Notes under the pieces: model-generated
What the model saw: the letters and a program-made list of their open reading frames with translations, nothing else
Databases searched by the model: none
What the model was told of the DNA's origin: nothing
In this document: piece after piece, positions 31,095-38,727 of the stretch
Layout of the letters: each line of letters begins with the position of its first letter
Position numbering within the stretch: position 1 is the first letter of the stretch
Assembly (NCBI GenBank): GCA_021811585.1
Contig: JAJZOG010000007.1
Location: 121,459-163,037 of the forward strand
Length of the DNA: 41,579 nt
Direction: 5' to 3'
From: a bacterium
GTDB taxonomy: Bacteria > Patescibacteriota > Doudnabacteria > UBA920 > VMFF01
Program-made: the position numbers and the translations under genes

Positions 31095-32996
31095 ATGAAA
31101 AATTTAGCCATCAATATTGACGACGATATAAATCGAGTTTTGCGGAAAGTAAAAAATTTTCCTTCCGCAGACATTATTTTGGTGATCCCGAAAGGGGCGC
31201 TGATTTTTTCCGATCCGATTAATTTTCGCTTATTGAAAAAGCAAGCCGATTTGCTGGGAAAGAATATCGCAATCTTGACCATGGATCAAAACGGGCAAAA
31301 ATATGCCTTGGAACACGGTTTTGAATTGCGCAGTTTTGATGCGTTACGAAAATCCGGCCCTTCGGTTGACCTTCGGACGAAATTGCGCGGCAAAGTGCCT
31401 GATCATGGCAAAGTGCCTGATCATGGCAAGGTGCCTGATCATGGTTTTGGGTTTAAGCCCGAACCAGTGGAAGAAGATCGCCTGCCCGACCAGCATCTGT
31501 CCAATCAAGATCGCCTGCCCGACCAGCATCTGTCCAATCAAGATCGCCTGCCCGACCAGCATCTGTCCAATCAAGATCGCCTGCCCGACCAGCGCCTGCC
31601 CGACCAGCGAGTGCCCGACCAGGATCATCGAGTGCCGAACCACCATCTACCCGATCGGCAAGCAAATTTGAACCACCCCGCAAACCACCTTAAAAATGTG
31701 CAGCCAATTGAAGAATCGCTGTCGGAATTTCCTCGCGAGCATGCAAAATTGCATATTCCCGAGCATCCGCAAAAGCAGAAACGTAAAAAAAGCGCTTTTG
31801 AAAAAGTTCTGAAAACCGCAATTGCGCTTGCGCTTGTCATAATCATTTTGCTCGCAACTGTAATTTTGCCGCAGGCGAACATCACAGTATATGCGCGCAC
31901 GCAGCCGGTAAGCCGAGATTTGGAAATTTCGGTAGACAACAAAGCGTTGTCAGCGGATCCGCAAAATTTGGTGATTCCCGGCCAAGTGTTTGATAATGAC
32001 GAGCAGATCAGCAACAGTTTTTCAGCAACAGGCCAATTGAATGTCGGGCAAAAAGCGCGCGGCACCGTCCAAATTTATAATTTTACAGGCAGGATTTTGC
32101 GCCTCAATGCTTCAACAACATTTTTGACCATAGGTAATAATGTTTTTCATTTTGACAGCGACGTTACCGATATAAAGCCCACGAGAATGTTGAACCGGAC
32201 AGATGTAAACCCTGCAAGTTTAACGCCTTTGGTTCCGATAACCGCAGACCAGCCAGGGGACGGATATAATACCGCGGCCGGCACGCGGCTTGAGATTCAT
32301 AATAAGGTTTTGGGGACCATTCCACAGCAGTTATATGCGAAAGCTCCGAATGCAATTTCCGGTGGCGTCTCGCGTTTTGTCACAATCGTCTCGCAGGATG
32401 ACATCAACAATGCCCAGAAATCTTTGCAATCCGAAATTATCGATTCCACAAAAGCCCAGCTGCTTAATTCCAAGGGTTTGCAGTTGGTGGATTCGGGAAT
32501 GAACGTCCAGGTTAAAAATATGAGCTTTGATAAAAATCCCGGCGACCAGACCTTGTCTTTTACAGGAACCATCAGCGTCCATATAACGGGGCTTGCTTTT
32601 AATGCGGATGATTTAAAAAAAATGGTTGAAGACCGCATTTCTTCCACATTGCCGCTGGGACAATATTTGGCAGAGGCAGGGAATGAAAAAATTACCGAGA
32701 ACTTCAAGAGCATTGATTATGGCAGCGGCAAGGGTTTGCTTGACGTGCATTTTGAAGGGCTTTCGGCGGCAAATATCGATACCAAAGGGATTGCTTCTCA
32801 GATAAACGGAAAAAATGCCTTGGAGCTTAAAGAATATTTGCTCTCCAACACCAATATTGAAGGCATTGATATAAGTTTTAGCCCGTTTTGGGTCAAGCGC
32901 GTGCCAAGCTTATCCGGCCGCGTCTATGTTACCGAAAAACTAGGCCAAAACAGCGATTCCGGCGCAACAACCACCAGCGGAAACCCGCAAAATTGA
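31095..32996 (+). CDS. CPR-type membrane protein (baseplate J/gp47-like annotation)
   Basis: 633 residues. N-terminal globular domain (about 1-90) with ILVIPKGALIFSDPINFRLLKKQADLLGKNIAILTMDQNGQKYA, a conserved piece in CPR membrane proteins. Then a hydrophilic, Asp/Gln/His/Pro linker (about 99-200) made of tandem repeats, a transmembrane helix (about 237-260, ALALVIIILLATVIL), and a large extracytoplasmic part of about 370 residues with beta-rich repeats (SATGQLNVGQKARGTVQIYNFTGRILRLNASTTF). Proteins of this layout are often annotated baseplate J/gp47; real role unknown. Its TGA stop lies inside the -35 box of the infA promoter. Confidence 0.75.
   Translation: MKNLAINIDDDINRVLRKVKNFPSADIILVIPKGALIFSDPINFRLLKKQADLLGKNIAILTMDQNGQKYALEHGFELRSFDALRKSGPSVDLRTKLRGKVPDHGKVPDHGKVPDHGFGFKPEPVEEDRLPDQHLSNQDRLPDQHLSNQDRLPDQHLSNQDRLPDQRLPDQRVPDQDHRVPNHHLPDRQANLNHPANHLKNVQPIEESLSEFPREHAKLHIPEHPQKQKRKKSAFEKVLKTAIALALVIIILLATVILPQANITVYARTQPVSRDLEISVDNKALSADPQNLVIPGQVFDNDEQISNSFSATGQLNVGQKARGTVQIYNFTGRILRLNASTTFLTIGNNVFHFDSDVTDIKPTRMLNRTDVNPASLTPLVPITADQPGDGYNTAAGTRLEIHNKVLGTIPQQLYAKAPNAISGGVSRFVTIVSQDDINNAQKSLQSEIIDSTKAQLLNSKGLQLVDSGMNVQVKNMSFDKNPGDQTLSFTGTISVHITGLAFNADDLKKMVEDRISSTLPLGQYLAEAGNEKITENFKSIDYGSGKGLLDVHFEGLSAANIDTKGIASQINGKNALELKEYLLSNTNIEGIDISFSPFWVKRVPSLSGRVYVTEKLGQNSDSGATTTSGNPQN
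31389..31442. repeat. 18-bp tandem repeat, three copies
   Basis: Three copies of an 18-bp unit (GGCAAAGTGCCTGATCAT; the third differs at one base) encode GKVPDH repeats in the linker. Confidence 0.95.
31476..31574. repeat. 33-bp tandem repeat, three exact copies
   Basis: Copies at 31476-31508, 31509-31541 and 31542-31574 are identical; a shortened 18-bp copy and 15-bp variants follow to 31622. Encodes DRLPDQHLSNQ repeats. Confidence 0.95.
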
Positions 32997-33021
32997 CACA
33001 TTTTAGCAGTTTTGTTAAAAT
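32993..33021 (+). promoter_or_regulatory. Promoter of the infA-rpsI operon
   Basis: Consensus TTGACA (32993-32998), 17-nt spacer, TAAAAT (33016-33021). Transcription would begin near 33028, downstream of the ATG triplets at 33020 and 33026, so those could not serve as starts. Confidence 0.75.
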
Positions 33022-33053
33022 GTTCATGCTAATATTTAACTTAGTTCAAAAAT

Positions 33054-33305
33054 ATTTCTACCAGTTTTCAGGAATTAGGAAAGTCCGATAAAACTAAGGA
33101 GACAATAGAACTTAACGGCAAAGTCATAGAAACTTTACCTAATGCTCTTTTTCGCGTGCAATTGGATTCAAACCAAATTGTTTTGGCGCATATTGCGGGA
33201 AAAATGAGAGTTAATAAAATTAGGGTTTTGCCTGGTGATTCCGTTATTGTGGAAGTTACGCCCTATGATTTAACCAGGGGCAGAATAATCAGGAGAATGC
33301 GATGA
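33054..33305 (+). CDS. infA: Translation initiation factor IF-1, non-canonical start
   Basis: The IF-1 S1-like OB fold is clear: [66 protein letters not shown] ends at TGA 33303-33305, overlapping rpmJ by ATGA. But the frame, open only from 33045 (TAG at 33042), has no ATG, GTG or TTG. The best candidates are ATT at 33054 (83 residues, used here) or ATA at 33105 (66 residues, too short versus the family's 71-73). An AAGGAG at 33096-33101 is near the second. Start therefore uncertain; body is certain. Confidence 0.82.
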   Translation: MSTSFQELGKSDKTKETIELNGKVIETLPNALFRVQLDSNQIVLAHIAGKMRVNKIRVLPGDSVIVEVTPYDLTRGRIIRRMR

Positions 33306-33418
33306 AAGTAAGATCAAGCGTTAAAAAAATGTGCAAGGATTGCAAAATTGTCCGCAGATACGGAAAAATTTACGTAATTTGTCCGAAAAATCCCAAGCAT
33401 AAGCAAAGACAAGGATAA
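33302..33418 (+). CDS. rpmJ: 50S ribosomal protein L36
   Basis: 38 residues, [38 protein letters not shown] pattern: Cys11, Cys14, Cys27 and His32 are the zinc ligands of the C+ form. ATG overlaps the infA stop by 4 nt, so the two are coupled. Smallest r-protein of the operon; match is complete. Confidence 0.96.
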   Translation: MKVRSSVKKMCKDCKIVRRYGKIYVICPKNPKHKQRQG

Positions 33419-33420
33419 CA

Positions 33421-33810
33421 ATGGCGCGTATAGCAGGAGTTAATCTCCCAAATGAAAAAAGAATTGAAGCAAGTTTGCCGCACATTTACGGCATAGGTTT
33501 TCGTTTGAGCAAAAAAATATTGCAGGACACCGGAATAGATCCGAATAAAAGAGCCAAGGATTTAACAGAATCGGAAGTGAACACTTTGCGCGAGTATATT
33601 GAAAAGAAATACAAAGTGGAAGGCCAATTGCGCCAGCAAATAATGCTCAATATCAAACGTTTGAAGGAAATCGGCGCATATCGCGGCATCCGCCACATAA
33701 AAGGTTTGCCTGTGCGCGGGCAAAGGACGAAAACCAACTCCAGAACGCGGCGCGGCAATGTCAGAAAGACAGCGGGATCAGGCAGAAAGAAATCAGCTGA
33801 GAAGACATAA
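33421..33810 (+). CDS. rpsM: 30S ribosomal protein S13
   Basis: 129 residues. [25 protein letters not shown], the helix-hairpin-helix-like [43 protein letters not shown] and a basic C-terminal tail that enters the ribosomal A/P-site region. Two nt after rpmJ; the usual order of the alpha operon. Confidence 0.97.
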   Translation: MARIAGVNLPNEKRIEASLPHIYGIGFRLSKKILQDTGIDPNKRAKDLTESEVNTLREYIEKKYKVEGQLRQQIMLNIKRLKEIGAYRGIRHIKGLPVRGQRTKTNSRTRRGNVRKTAGSGRKKSAEKT

Positions 33811-33817
33811 AGGCAGA

Positions 33818-33887
33818 TGGTAGTTGATAGATGGTAGACGATAGTTGGTAGTTGATAGTTAGTAGTTAGTAGTTGGTAGTTAATAAG
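33818..33887. repeat. Direct array of ten heptanucleotides
   Basis: Ten consecutive 7-mers (TGGTAGT, TGATAGA, TAGTAGT and variants, ending TAATAAG) interrupt the r-protein operon between rpsM and rpsK. It contains one C in 70 bases on this strand. Same family as the arrays at 18014-18208 and 21679-21741. Confidence 0.9.
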
Positions 33888-33906
33888 GTAATAATTTTTT
33901 AATAAA

Positions 33907-34395
33907 ATGGCTGACGAGAACGAGAAAAAAAATAACGGCGCAACCAAAACACAGCCGGAAACCGAAAAAGCCGGGCAATCTGCCGATGCGCCAAAAGCCG
34001 ATGCGCCAAAAGCCAGTGCTCCAAAACGCAAGCGAGGCGCAAAGGTAAAGGTTCCGCGCGGAAAAATTTACGTGCAATCAACTTACAACAATACCATGAT
34101 TTCAGTAACAGATCCTTCCGGCAATGTTATCAGCTGGGGAAGCGCCGGGCTTGCAGGTTTTAAGGGTTCGAAAAAATCAACTCCATATGCCGCTCAGAAA
34201 ACAATGGAAGACGTGCTCGCGCGCGTTAAAGACCGCGGCCTTACGGAAGTGGATGTTTTCGTCAAAGGCATTGGCTCTGGCAGGGAATCGGCAATAAGGG
34301 CGCTTCAGGGGTCTGGCTTGGCAGTGCTTTCCATTAAAGATGAAACGCCAATCCCTCACGGCGGCGTGCGTCCCAAGAAAGTGAGAAGGGTATAA
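33907..34395 (+). CDS. rpsK: 30S ribosomal protein S11
   Basis: 162 residues. An unusual N-terminal extension (about 1-48) rich in Lys/Asn/Glu and with repeated ADAPKA units, then the S11 core: GKIYVQSTYNNTMISVTDPSGNVISWGSAGLAGFKGSKKSTPYAAQ and GIGSGRESAIRALQGSGLAVLSIKDETPIPHGGVRPKKVRRV. Binds 16S rRNA at the platform. Its gene is separated from rpsM by the heptamer array and runs 2 nt into rpsD. Confidence 0.97.
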   Translation: MADENEKKNNGATKTQPETEKAGQSADAPKADAPKASAPKRKRGAKVKVPRGKIYVQSTYNNTMISVTDPSGNVISWGSAGLAGFKGSKKSTPYAAQKTMEDVLARVKDRGLTEVDVFVKGIGSGRESAIRALQGSGLAVLSIKDETPIPHGGVRPKKVRRV

Positions 34396-34397
34396 CC

Positions 34398-35006
34398 ATG
34401 GCAAAATATACAGGACCAAAAGTTAAAAAAGCCAGAAGATTCGGCGAGCCCTTTACGGCAAAAGATGCCAAGTTTTTAATGAAGCGCAATTATGCTCCTG
34501 GGCAGCACGGCCAGAGGAAAAGCCGCCTCTCGGAATACGGCTTGCAGCTGCGCGAAAAACAGAAAGCAAAGTGGACATACGGAATTTTAGAAAGGCAATT
34601 CAGGAAATATTTCACCGAGGCCTTGAAGAAAAAAGGCGTCACCGGAGATGCGCTTTTGAGAATGTTGGAATTGCGCCTGGATAACTTGGTTTACCGTCTT
34701 GGTTTTGCAGAAACACGTGCACAGGCGCGCCAGCTGGTTTCCCACGGTTTTTTTGATGTTAACGGGAAAAAAGTCAATATCCCTTCGTATCGCGCAAGAG
34801 TGGGAGATGTTATCTCGATAAGAGACAGCAAAAAATCCAAGAAATTCGTGGACACACAAAAGCAAAAGCTGAAAAATTATAAGACCCAGGAATGGTTGGA
34901 ATTGAACGAGCAGCAGCTTTCCGGAAAGGTCTTAAGCATCCCAACACCGGATCAGATTGAAAATAAGATAGATACGCAGAGAATCGTTGAGTTTTATTCA
35001 AGATAA
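34398..35006 (+). CDS. rpsD: 30S ribosomal protein S4
   Basis: 202 residues. YTGPKVKKARRFGEPF, then RQHGQRKSRLSEYGLQLREKQKAKWTYGILERQFRKYF and the S4 RNA-binding domain (LELRLDNLVYRLGFAETRAQARQLVSHGFFDVNGKKVNIPSYRARVGDVI). The four-cysteine zinc site of some S4 is absent (C- type). S4 is the autoregulator of this operon in E. coli; the structured gap upstream of rpoA could be relevant. Confidence 0.97.
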   Translation: MAKYTGPKVKKARRFGEPFTAKDAKFLMKRNYAPGQHGQRKSRLSEYGLQLREKQKAKWTYGILERQFRKYFTEALKKKGVTGDALLRMLELRLDNLVYRLGFAETRAQARQLVSHGFFDVNGKKVNIPSYRARVGDVISIRDSKKSKKFVDTQKQKLKNYKTQEWLELNEQQLSGKVLSIPTPDQIENKIDTQRIVEFYSR

Positions 35007-35025
35007 TTAATTAATAGTTAAAGGG

Positions 35026-35086
35026 GATTGCTATAAGCGATAGGCGTTTCAAGAATTAGGGTTCGCTTGTCGGCGAAAAAGCAATC
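35026..35086 (+). promoter_or_regulatory. Structured gap before rpoA
   Basis: GATTGC (35026-35031) pairs with GCAATC (35081-35086), and AAGCG (35035-35039) with CGCTT (35064-35068), forming an extended hairpin 6 nt before the rpoA start codon. Possible r-protein control site; unproven. The start is otherwise not preceded by a clear SD. Confidence 0.35.
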
Positions 35087-35092
35087 TAAAAA

Positions 35093-36010
35093 ATGGAAGC
35101 CATTCCATTACCAAACCAGGCAAGTTTAATAGAAAGCGAAGGAAATCGCTATGTTTTTGCCATGGAACCGCTCTATCCCGGCTACGGCGTAACTATTGGG
35201 AACGCCTTGCGCAGGGTTTTGCTTTCATCCATGCCCGGCGCCGCTGTTACAGCGGTAAAAATAAAGTGGGTTGACCATGAATTTTCAACCGTGCCCCATA
35301 TTAAAGAGGATGTTGTTGAAATTATTCTGGCGCTAAAACAGCTTCGCTTGAAAGTCCATACCGATGAGCCGGTCCGGCTTTCGGTTAAAGTAAAGGGCGA
35401 AAAAGCAGTTACAGCCGCGGATATAAAGAAAAACGATTTGGTTGATATTGTGAACCCTGATTTGCACTTGGCGACCTTGGACAACAAAAATGCCGAATTA
35501 GACATGGAATTAATTGTCCAGCAAGGCAGGGGATATGTGCCGGTCGAAATGCGTGAAAACGAAAAATTAGAAATCGGCATGATCGCGGTTGATGCCATTT
35601 ATACTCCCATTAAAAATGTGAATTTCAATATTGAAAATGTGCGCGTCGGCCAGCTTACCAATTTTGACAAGCTCACCATTTCCATGGAAACCGACGGCAC
35701 CATCACAGGGGAAGAGGCGTTGAATATCGCGGCGCATATTTTGGTTGACCATTTTTCGATGCTTATTAATGATTCCAAAATGGCGGCAAATGCCATTGGC
35801 ACTACCGAGGTTCAAGCCCTGCCTGCATCCGAAGGCACCCCTGTTTCGAGCTTGAACCTTTCGGTTCGCGCGCAGAATGCTTTGGAAAAGAACGGCATCA
35901 GGACTGTCGAAGAACTTAATTCTTTGAGCATGGAAGAGATCCGGCAATTGGACGGCCTCGGCGAAAAAACCGCGAATGAGGTTTTGGCGGCAATAGGCAA
36001 AGTAGAGTAG
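35093..36010 (+). CDS. rpoA: RNA polymerase alpha subunit
   Basis: 305 residues. N-terminal dimer domain: FAMEPLYPGYGVTIGNALRRVLLSSMPGAAVTAVKI, VLHEFSTVPHIKEDV-like segment, RGYVPVEMREN, then a linker (about 240-255) and the alpha-CTD with NLSVRAQNALEKNGIRTVEELNSLSMEEIRQLDGLGEKTANEVLAAIG, including two helix-hairpin-helix elements that contact DNA UP elements. Standard position after rpsD and before rplQ. Confidence 0.97.
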   Translation: MEAIPLPNQASLIESEGNRYVFAMEPLYPGYGVTIGNALRRVLLSSMPGAAVTAVKIKWVDHEFSTVPHIKEDVVEIILALKQLRLKVHTDEPVRLSVKVKGEKAVTAADIKKNDLVDIVNPDLHLATLDNKNAELDMELIVQQGRGYVPVEMRENEKLEIGMIAVDAIYTPIKNVNFNIENVRVGQLTNFDKLTISMETDGTITGEEALNIAAHILVDHFSMLINDSKMAANAIGTTEVQALPASEGTPVSSLNLSVRAQNALEKNGIRTVEELNSLSMEEIRQLDGLGEKTANEVLAAIGKVE

Positions 36011-36050
36011 TCGGCAATTACGGTTAGGATATAAGAAAGGCAGAAATTTT

Positions 36051-36398
36051 ATGAGACACAAGAAGAATAAAATGAAAAAACTCGGCAGGGGCACTGATCA
36101 CAGGAGAAAACTTTTGCGCACCCTGGCATCATCGGTAATAGTACACGAGCAAATTATTACTACCCAGGCGAATGCGAAAGCCGTGCGAAGCTATGTCGAT
36201 AAGATGATCACCAAAGGGAAAAAAGACACCTTGCATGCCAAACGCCAGCTTTTCTCCGCGCTCAGCGAAAAAGCCGCGCGGAAAGTCATCGAGATTTTAA
36301 GCGGAAAATACAAAGAACGTACCGGCGGATATACGAGAATTTTAATAGCAGGCAAAGCCAAGGACGGCATGAGGAAATATTTGGTGGAGTTGGTTTAA
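36051..36398 (+). CDS. rplQ: 50S ribosomal protein L17
   Basis: 115 residues. LGRGTDHRRKLLRTLASSVIVHEQIITTQANAKAVRSYVDKMITKGK is diagnostic; the C-terminal half (ARKVIEILSGKYKERTGGYTRILIAGKAKDGMRKYLVELV) matches. Slightly shorter than the family mean. Confidence 0.96.
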   Translation: MRHKKNKMKKLGRGTDHRRKLLRTLASSVIVHEQIITTQANAKAVRSYVDKMITKGKKDTLHAKRQLFSALSEKAARKVIEILSGKYKERTGGYTRILIAGKAKDGMRKYLVELV

Positions 36399-36425
36399 AA
36401 TCCAACAGCCAGAGCATATAAATTT

Positions 36426-36845
36426 ATGAAAACCCAGAAATCATACATTCCCAAAAAATTAGAACGCGCGTGGATAGAAGTGGATGCATCCGCGGCGCCT
36501 TTGGGCCGCGTGGCGACGAAAATAGCGAATTTTTTGCGCGGCAAGCATAAAAGGGATTTTACCCCGCATCTGGATTGCGGAGATTTTGTCGTGGCAGTAA
36601 ATGCAGGGAAAATGCAGATTACAGGAAGAAAAGTCCAGCAAAAAGTTTATCATCACTATTCAGGATATCCTGGCGGCTTGCGCACAAAGAATTTGAGGAA
36701 TATTTTGGCGGAAAGGCCGGAAGAGGTTTTGCGCCGCGCGGTTTTCAATATGGTTGACGATAATAAATTGCGCAAAACCGCAATGCGCCGGCTGAAGATT
36801 GTCGCGGACGGCAAGCATGAATTTAAAATTGATAAGAAAGCTTAA
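36426..36845 (+). CDS. rplM: 50S ribosomal protein L13
   Basis: 139 residues. W-I-E-V-D-A-S-A-A-P-L-G-R-V-A-T-K-I-A near the N-terminus, GDFVVAVNAGKMQITGRKVQQKVYHHYSGYPGGLRTKN and the C-terminal EEVLRRAVFNMVDDNKLRKTAMRRLKIVADGKHE. The rplM-rpsI pair usually forms its own operon; here it is appended to the alpha operon. Confidence 0.96.
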   Translation: MKTQKSYIPKKLERAWIEVDASAAPLGRVATKIANFLRGKHKRDFTPHLDCGDFVVAVNAGKMQITGRKVQQKVYHHYSGYPGGLRTKNLRNILAERPEEVLRRAVFNMVDDNKLRKTAMRRLKIVADGKHEFKIDKKA

Positions 36846-36850
36846 TTATT

Positions 36851-37525
36851 ATGCCAGCAAAAAAGAGCACAAAAGATAAGGATAAAGAGCACAAGGCAGA
36901 GCACAAATCCGAACACAAGCCCGAGCAGAAATCAGAGCACAAGATCGAACACAAGCCCGAGCAGAAAGCCGAGCACAAGCCCGAGCACAAGCCGGCTGCG
37001 AAAAAAGCGGCTGTTCAGAAAAAGAAAACTGCCGCGCATGCGGCAGCAGAGGCGCATCCTGCCGAGCCGGCAGCGGAGCTTGAAAAAGGAAAAGAAAACG
37101 ATGCCGCGGTGCACGAGCCCAAGGCGCAAGGCAAGCCGGGAAAATATTTCTATGCAGTCGGGCGCAGGAAAACATCTGTTGCCAACATTAGGATGTTTTC
37201 CGGAAAAGCGGAACACAAGATCAACAAAAAGAATATTGACGCGTATTTCGGAATGAAGGGCTATGTGGACGAGGCCTTAAAGCCGCTTCAGCTTACGGGC
37301 CTTGAAAATCAGGTTTATATTTATGCCAATGTCAAAGGCGGCGGCACGCATTCGCAGGCGCAGGCAGTTGCCCATGGCCTTGCCCAGGCAATTACCGCGA
37401 GCAACGAGGATTTTCGCAAAGTTTTGAAAAAAAACGGGATGCTAACCCGCGACAGCCGCATGAAAGAACGCAAGAAGCCCGGACTGAAGCGCGCACGCAG
37501 AGGGCCACAGTGGGCAAAACGCTAG
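36851..37525 (+). CDS. rpsI: 30S ribosomal protein S9 with long N-terminal extension
   Basis: 224 residues; typical S9 is about 130. Residues about 1-95 are a low-complexity Lys/Glu/His region of recurring EHKxE and EHKPEQK units, then an Ala/Lys stretch. The S9 core starts near FYAVGRRKTSVANIRMFSGK and includes LQLTGLENQVYIYANVKGGGTHSQAQAVAHGLAQAI and the C-terminal RDSRMKERKKPGLKRARRGPQWAKR that reaches the P-site tRNA. The extension is an oddity among S9 proteins; it does not look like a targeting peptide. Two more r-proteins here (S11, S2) have low-complexity tails. Confidence 0.95.
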   Translation: MPAKKSTKDKDKEHKAEHKSEHKPEQKSEHKIEHKPEQKAEHKPEHKPAAKKAAVQKKKTAAHAAAEAHPAEPAAELEKGKENDAAVHEPKAQGKPGKYFYAVGRRKTSVANIRMFSGKAEHKINKKNIDAYFGMKGYVDEALKPLQLTGLENQVYIYANVKGGGTHSQAQAVAHGLAQAITASNEDFRKVLKKNGMLTRDSRMKERKKPGLKRARRGPQWAKR

Positions 37526-37580
37526 GTTAGCACCCCTCAAACCTGAAAGTGAGACAAAATCTTATTAGGTTAAACCAATG

Positions 37581-37610
37581 AAACACTTAAGCAATTAGGT
37601 GTTTTTATTT
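37581..37610 (+). terminator. Rho-independent terminator of the infA-rpsI operon
   Basis: AAACACTTA (37581-37589) pairs with TAGGTGTTT (37596-37604, one T-G pair), loop AGCAAT, then TTTTTATTT. Confidence 0.85.
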
Positions 37611-37642
37611 GATTTTGTATTTGGGCTCAGAACAGCAAATTT

Positions 37643-37670
37643 TTGCATTTTCACGGCTTTGTAGTATAAT
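37643..37670 (+). promoter_or_regulatory. Promoter of the paralogous membrane-protein genes
   Basis: TTGCAT (37643-37648), 16-nt spacer, TATAAT (37665-37670), 38 nt before the ATG. Confidence 0.65.
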
Positions 37671-37708
37671 GGAATTGAAAAATAACTAATCGAAACAAAA
37701 TCAAAAAT

Positions 37709-38188
37709 ATGGGAAAAAGAAGCAAAATAATACTTTGGGTGATTATCATTTTGGCTGTTGCTGCGGTGATAGCGGCTTTGGCCAATAAACATAAAGGTCC
37801 GCAGCAAACCTCCCAAACCCAGCAACAAGCCACTGGCATAAAAGTGGTTAATGCGCCTAAAAATCAGCTTATAAGCGGCTTTCCAAGCGGACTGATTTTG
37901 GGCTCTGCCACGAAAACCATTTCAAGCTACAGCATTCCATCTACAAGGCCGGGCGGAGCAACTCAATATACGGCTGATTTCCACACTCAGACCAGCATCA
38001 AAGACGAATACAGCGCTTATTTGAAATACCTTGGCGACAACCAATATAACATCATACAGCAGCAATATAATAAGAGCGAAGCAAACGCCATGCTTTATGC
38101 AAAGGTTGGAAATAAAACAATCAATGCGCTAATTACAAAAGCCACTGACGGTTCGACAAATGTCCTCATAACTTATCTTGTGCAATAA
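37709..38188 (+). CDS. Membrane-anchored protein of unknown function, paralog A
   Basis: 159 residues. One transmembrane helix near the N-terminus (about 6-25: KIILWVIIILAVAAVIAAL), a Gln/Thr-rich linker, then a small extracytoplasmic alpha/beta domain with the elements FPSGLIL, QYTADF, KDEYSAYLKYLGDNQYNI and a basic AxLITK end. No known family. It shares layout and motifs with the next gene (FPxxLxL, QYTA, Y-x(2)-YL-x(4)-Y-x-I), indicating tandem duplication. Followed 64 nt later by paralog B. Confidence 0.75.
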   Translation: MGKRSKIILWVIIILAVAAVIAALANKHKGPQQTSQTQQQATGIKVVNAPKNQLISGFPSGLILGSATKTISSYSIPSTRPGGATQYTADFHTQTSIKDEYSAYLKYLGDNQYNIIQQQYNKSEANAMLYAKVGNKTINALITKATDGSTNVLITYLVQ

Positions 38189-38252
38189 ATTGGTTTTGAC
38201 CTAATGACTAATAACGAGCCCAATCTAAAAATTAGGCCGCCAACCTAAAAAT

Positions 38253-38708
38253 ATGAAAACCAAAAAAATCTTAATTACAATTTTAATCTTGATTGTTTTG
38301 ATTATTGCCGCCGGCTTGATCTTAAATTCCGCGCGCCAGCAAAGGCGCGCTAAGCAGGCCTCTGCCGGAGTATACGATAAAACCATTGCCATGTCGCCCC
38401 GCGCGCTTGTGCCGAATTTCCCCGATTCTTTGGTGCTGGACAAAAACGCGGCGATCACGGACAGCAGAGCAACAGTGTACGGCGCACAAACGCAATACAC
38501 TGCATCGTATTTTTCAACGCAAAAAAGCCCTGCTTTGGCTGCTGCATATGTAAAATATTTTAATTCCAACGGGTACACAATATTGAATAACAGCACCGCG
38601 AACAATACTACCGCGATTTTCGCCGTCAAAAACGGCAACCAGGCAAGCATAACGCTGCTTTCCGCGGCCGACAAAACCCGAGTTTCCATAAGCTACATGA
38701 CAAAATAA
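38253..38708 (+). CDS. Membrane-anchored protein of unknown function, paralog B
   Basis: 151 residues. N-terminal transmembrane helix (about 5-25: KILITILILIVLIIAAGLIL), then a domain with FPDSLVL, TQYTASYF, AAYVKYFNSNGYTI and ISYMTK at the end, matching paralog A position by position. Diverged strongly outside these motifs. 19 nt before the giant surface-protein gene, probably cotranscribed. Confidence 0.75.
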   Translation: MKTKKILITILILIVLIIAAGLILNSARQQRRAKQASAGVYDKTIAMSPRALVPNFPDSLVLDKNAAITDSRATVYGAQTQYTASYFSTQKSPALAAAYVKYFNSNGYTILNNSTANNTTAIFAVKNGNQASITLLSAADKTRVSISYMTK

Positions 38709-38727
38709 AAAATTAAATAAGAAAACT

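Noticed and set aside
31344-31683. Minus- and plus-frame ORFs through the 33-bp repeats
   Set aside because: Shadows caused by repeats lacking stops in several frames; the frame of 31095-32996 has the conserved domains on both sides.
33020-33091. infA starting from ATG at 33026 with a +1 frameshift near CGA TAA
   Set aside because: The peptide would be hydrophobic and unlike IF-1, the site is not a clear shift motif, and transcription starts at about 33028 by the promoter prediction. Kept only as an alternative.
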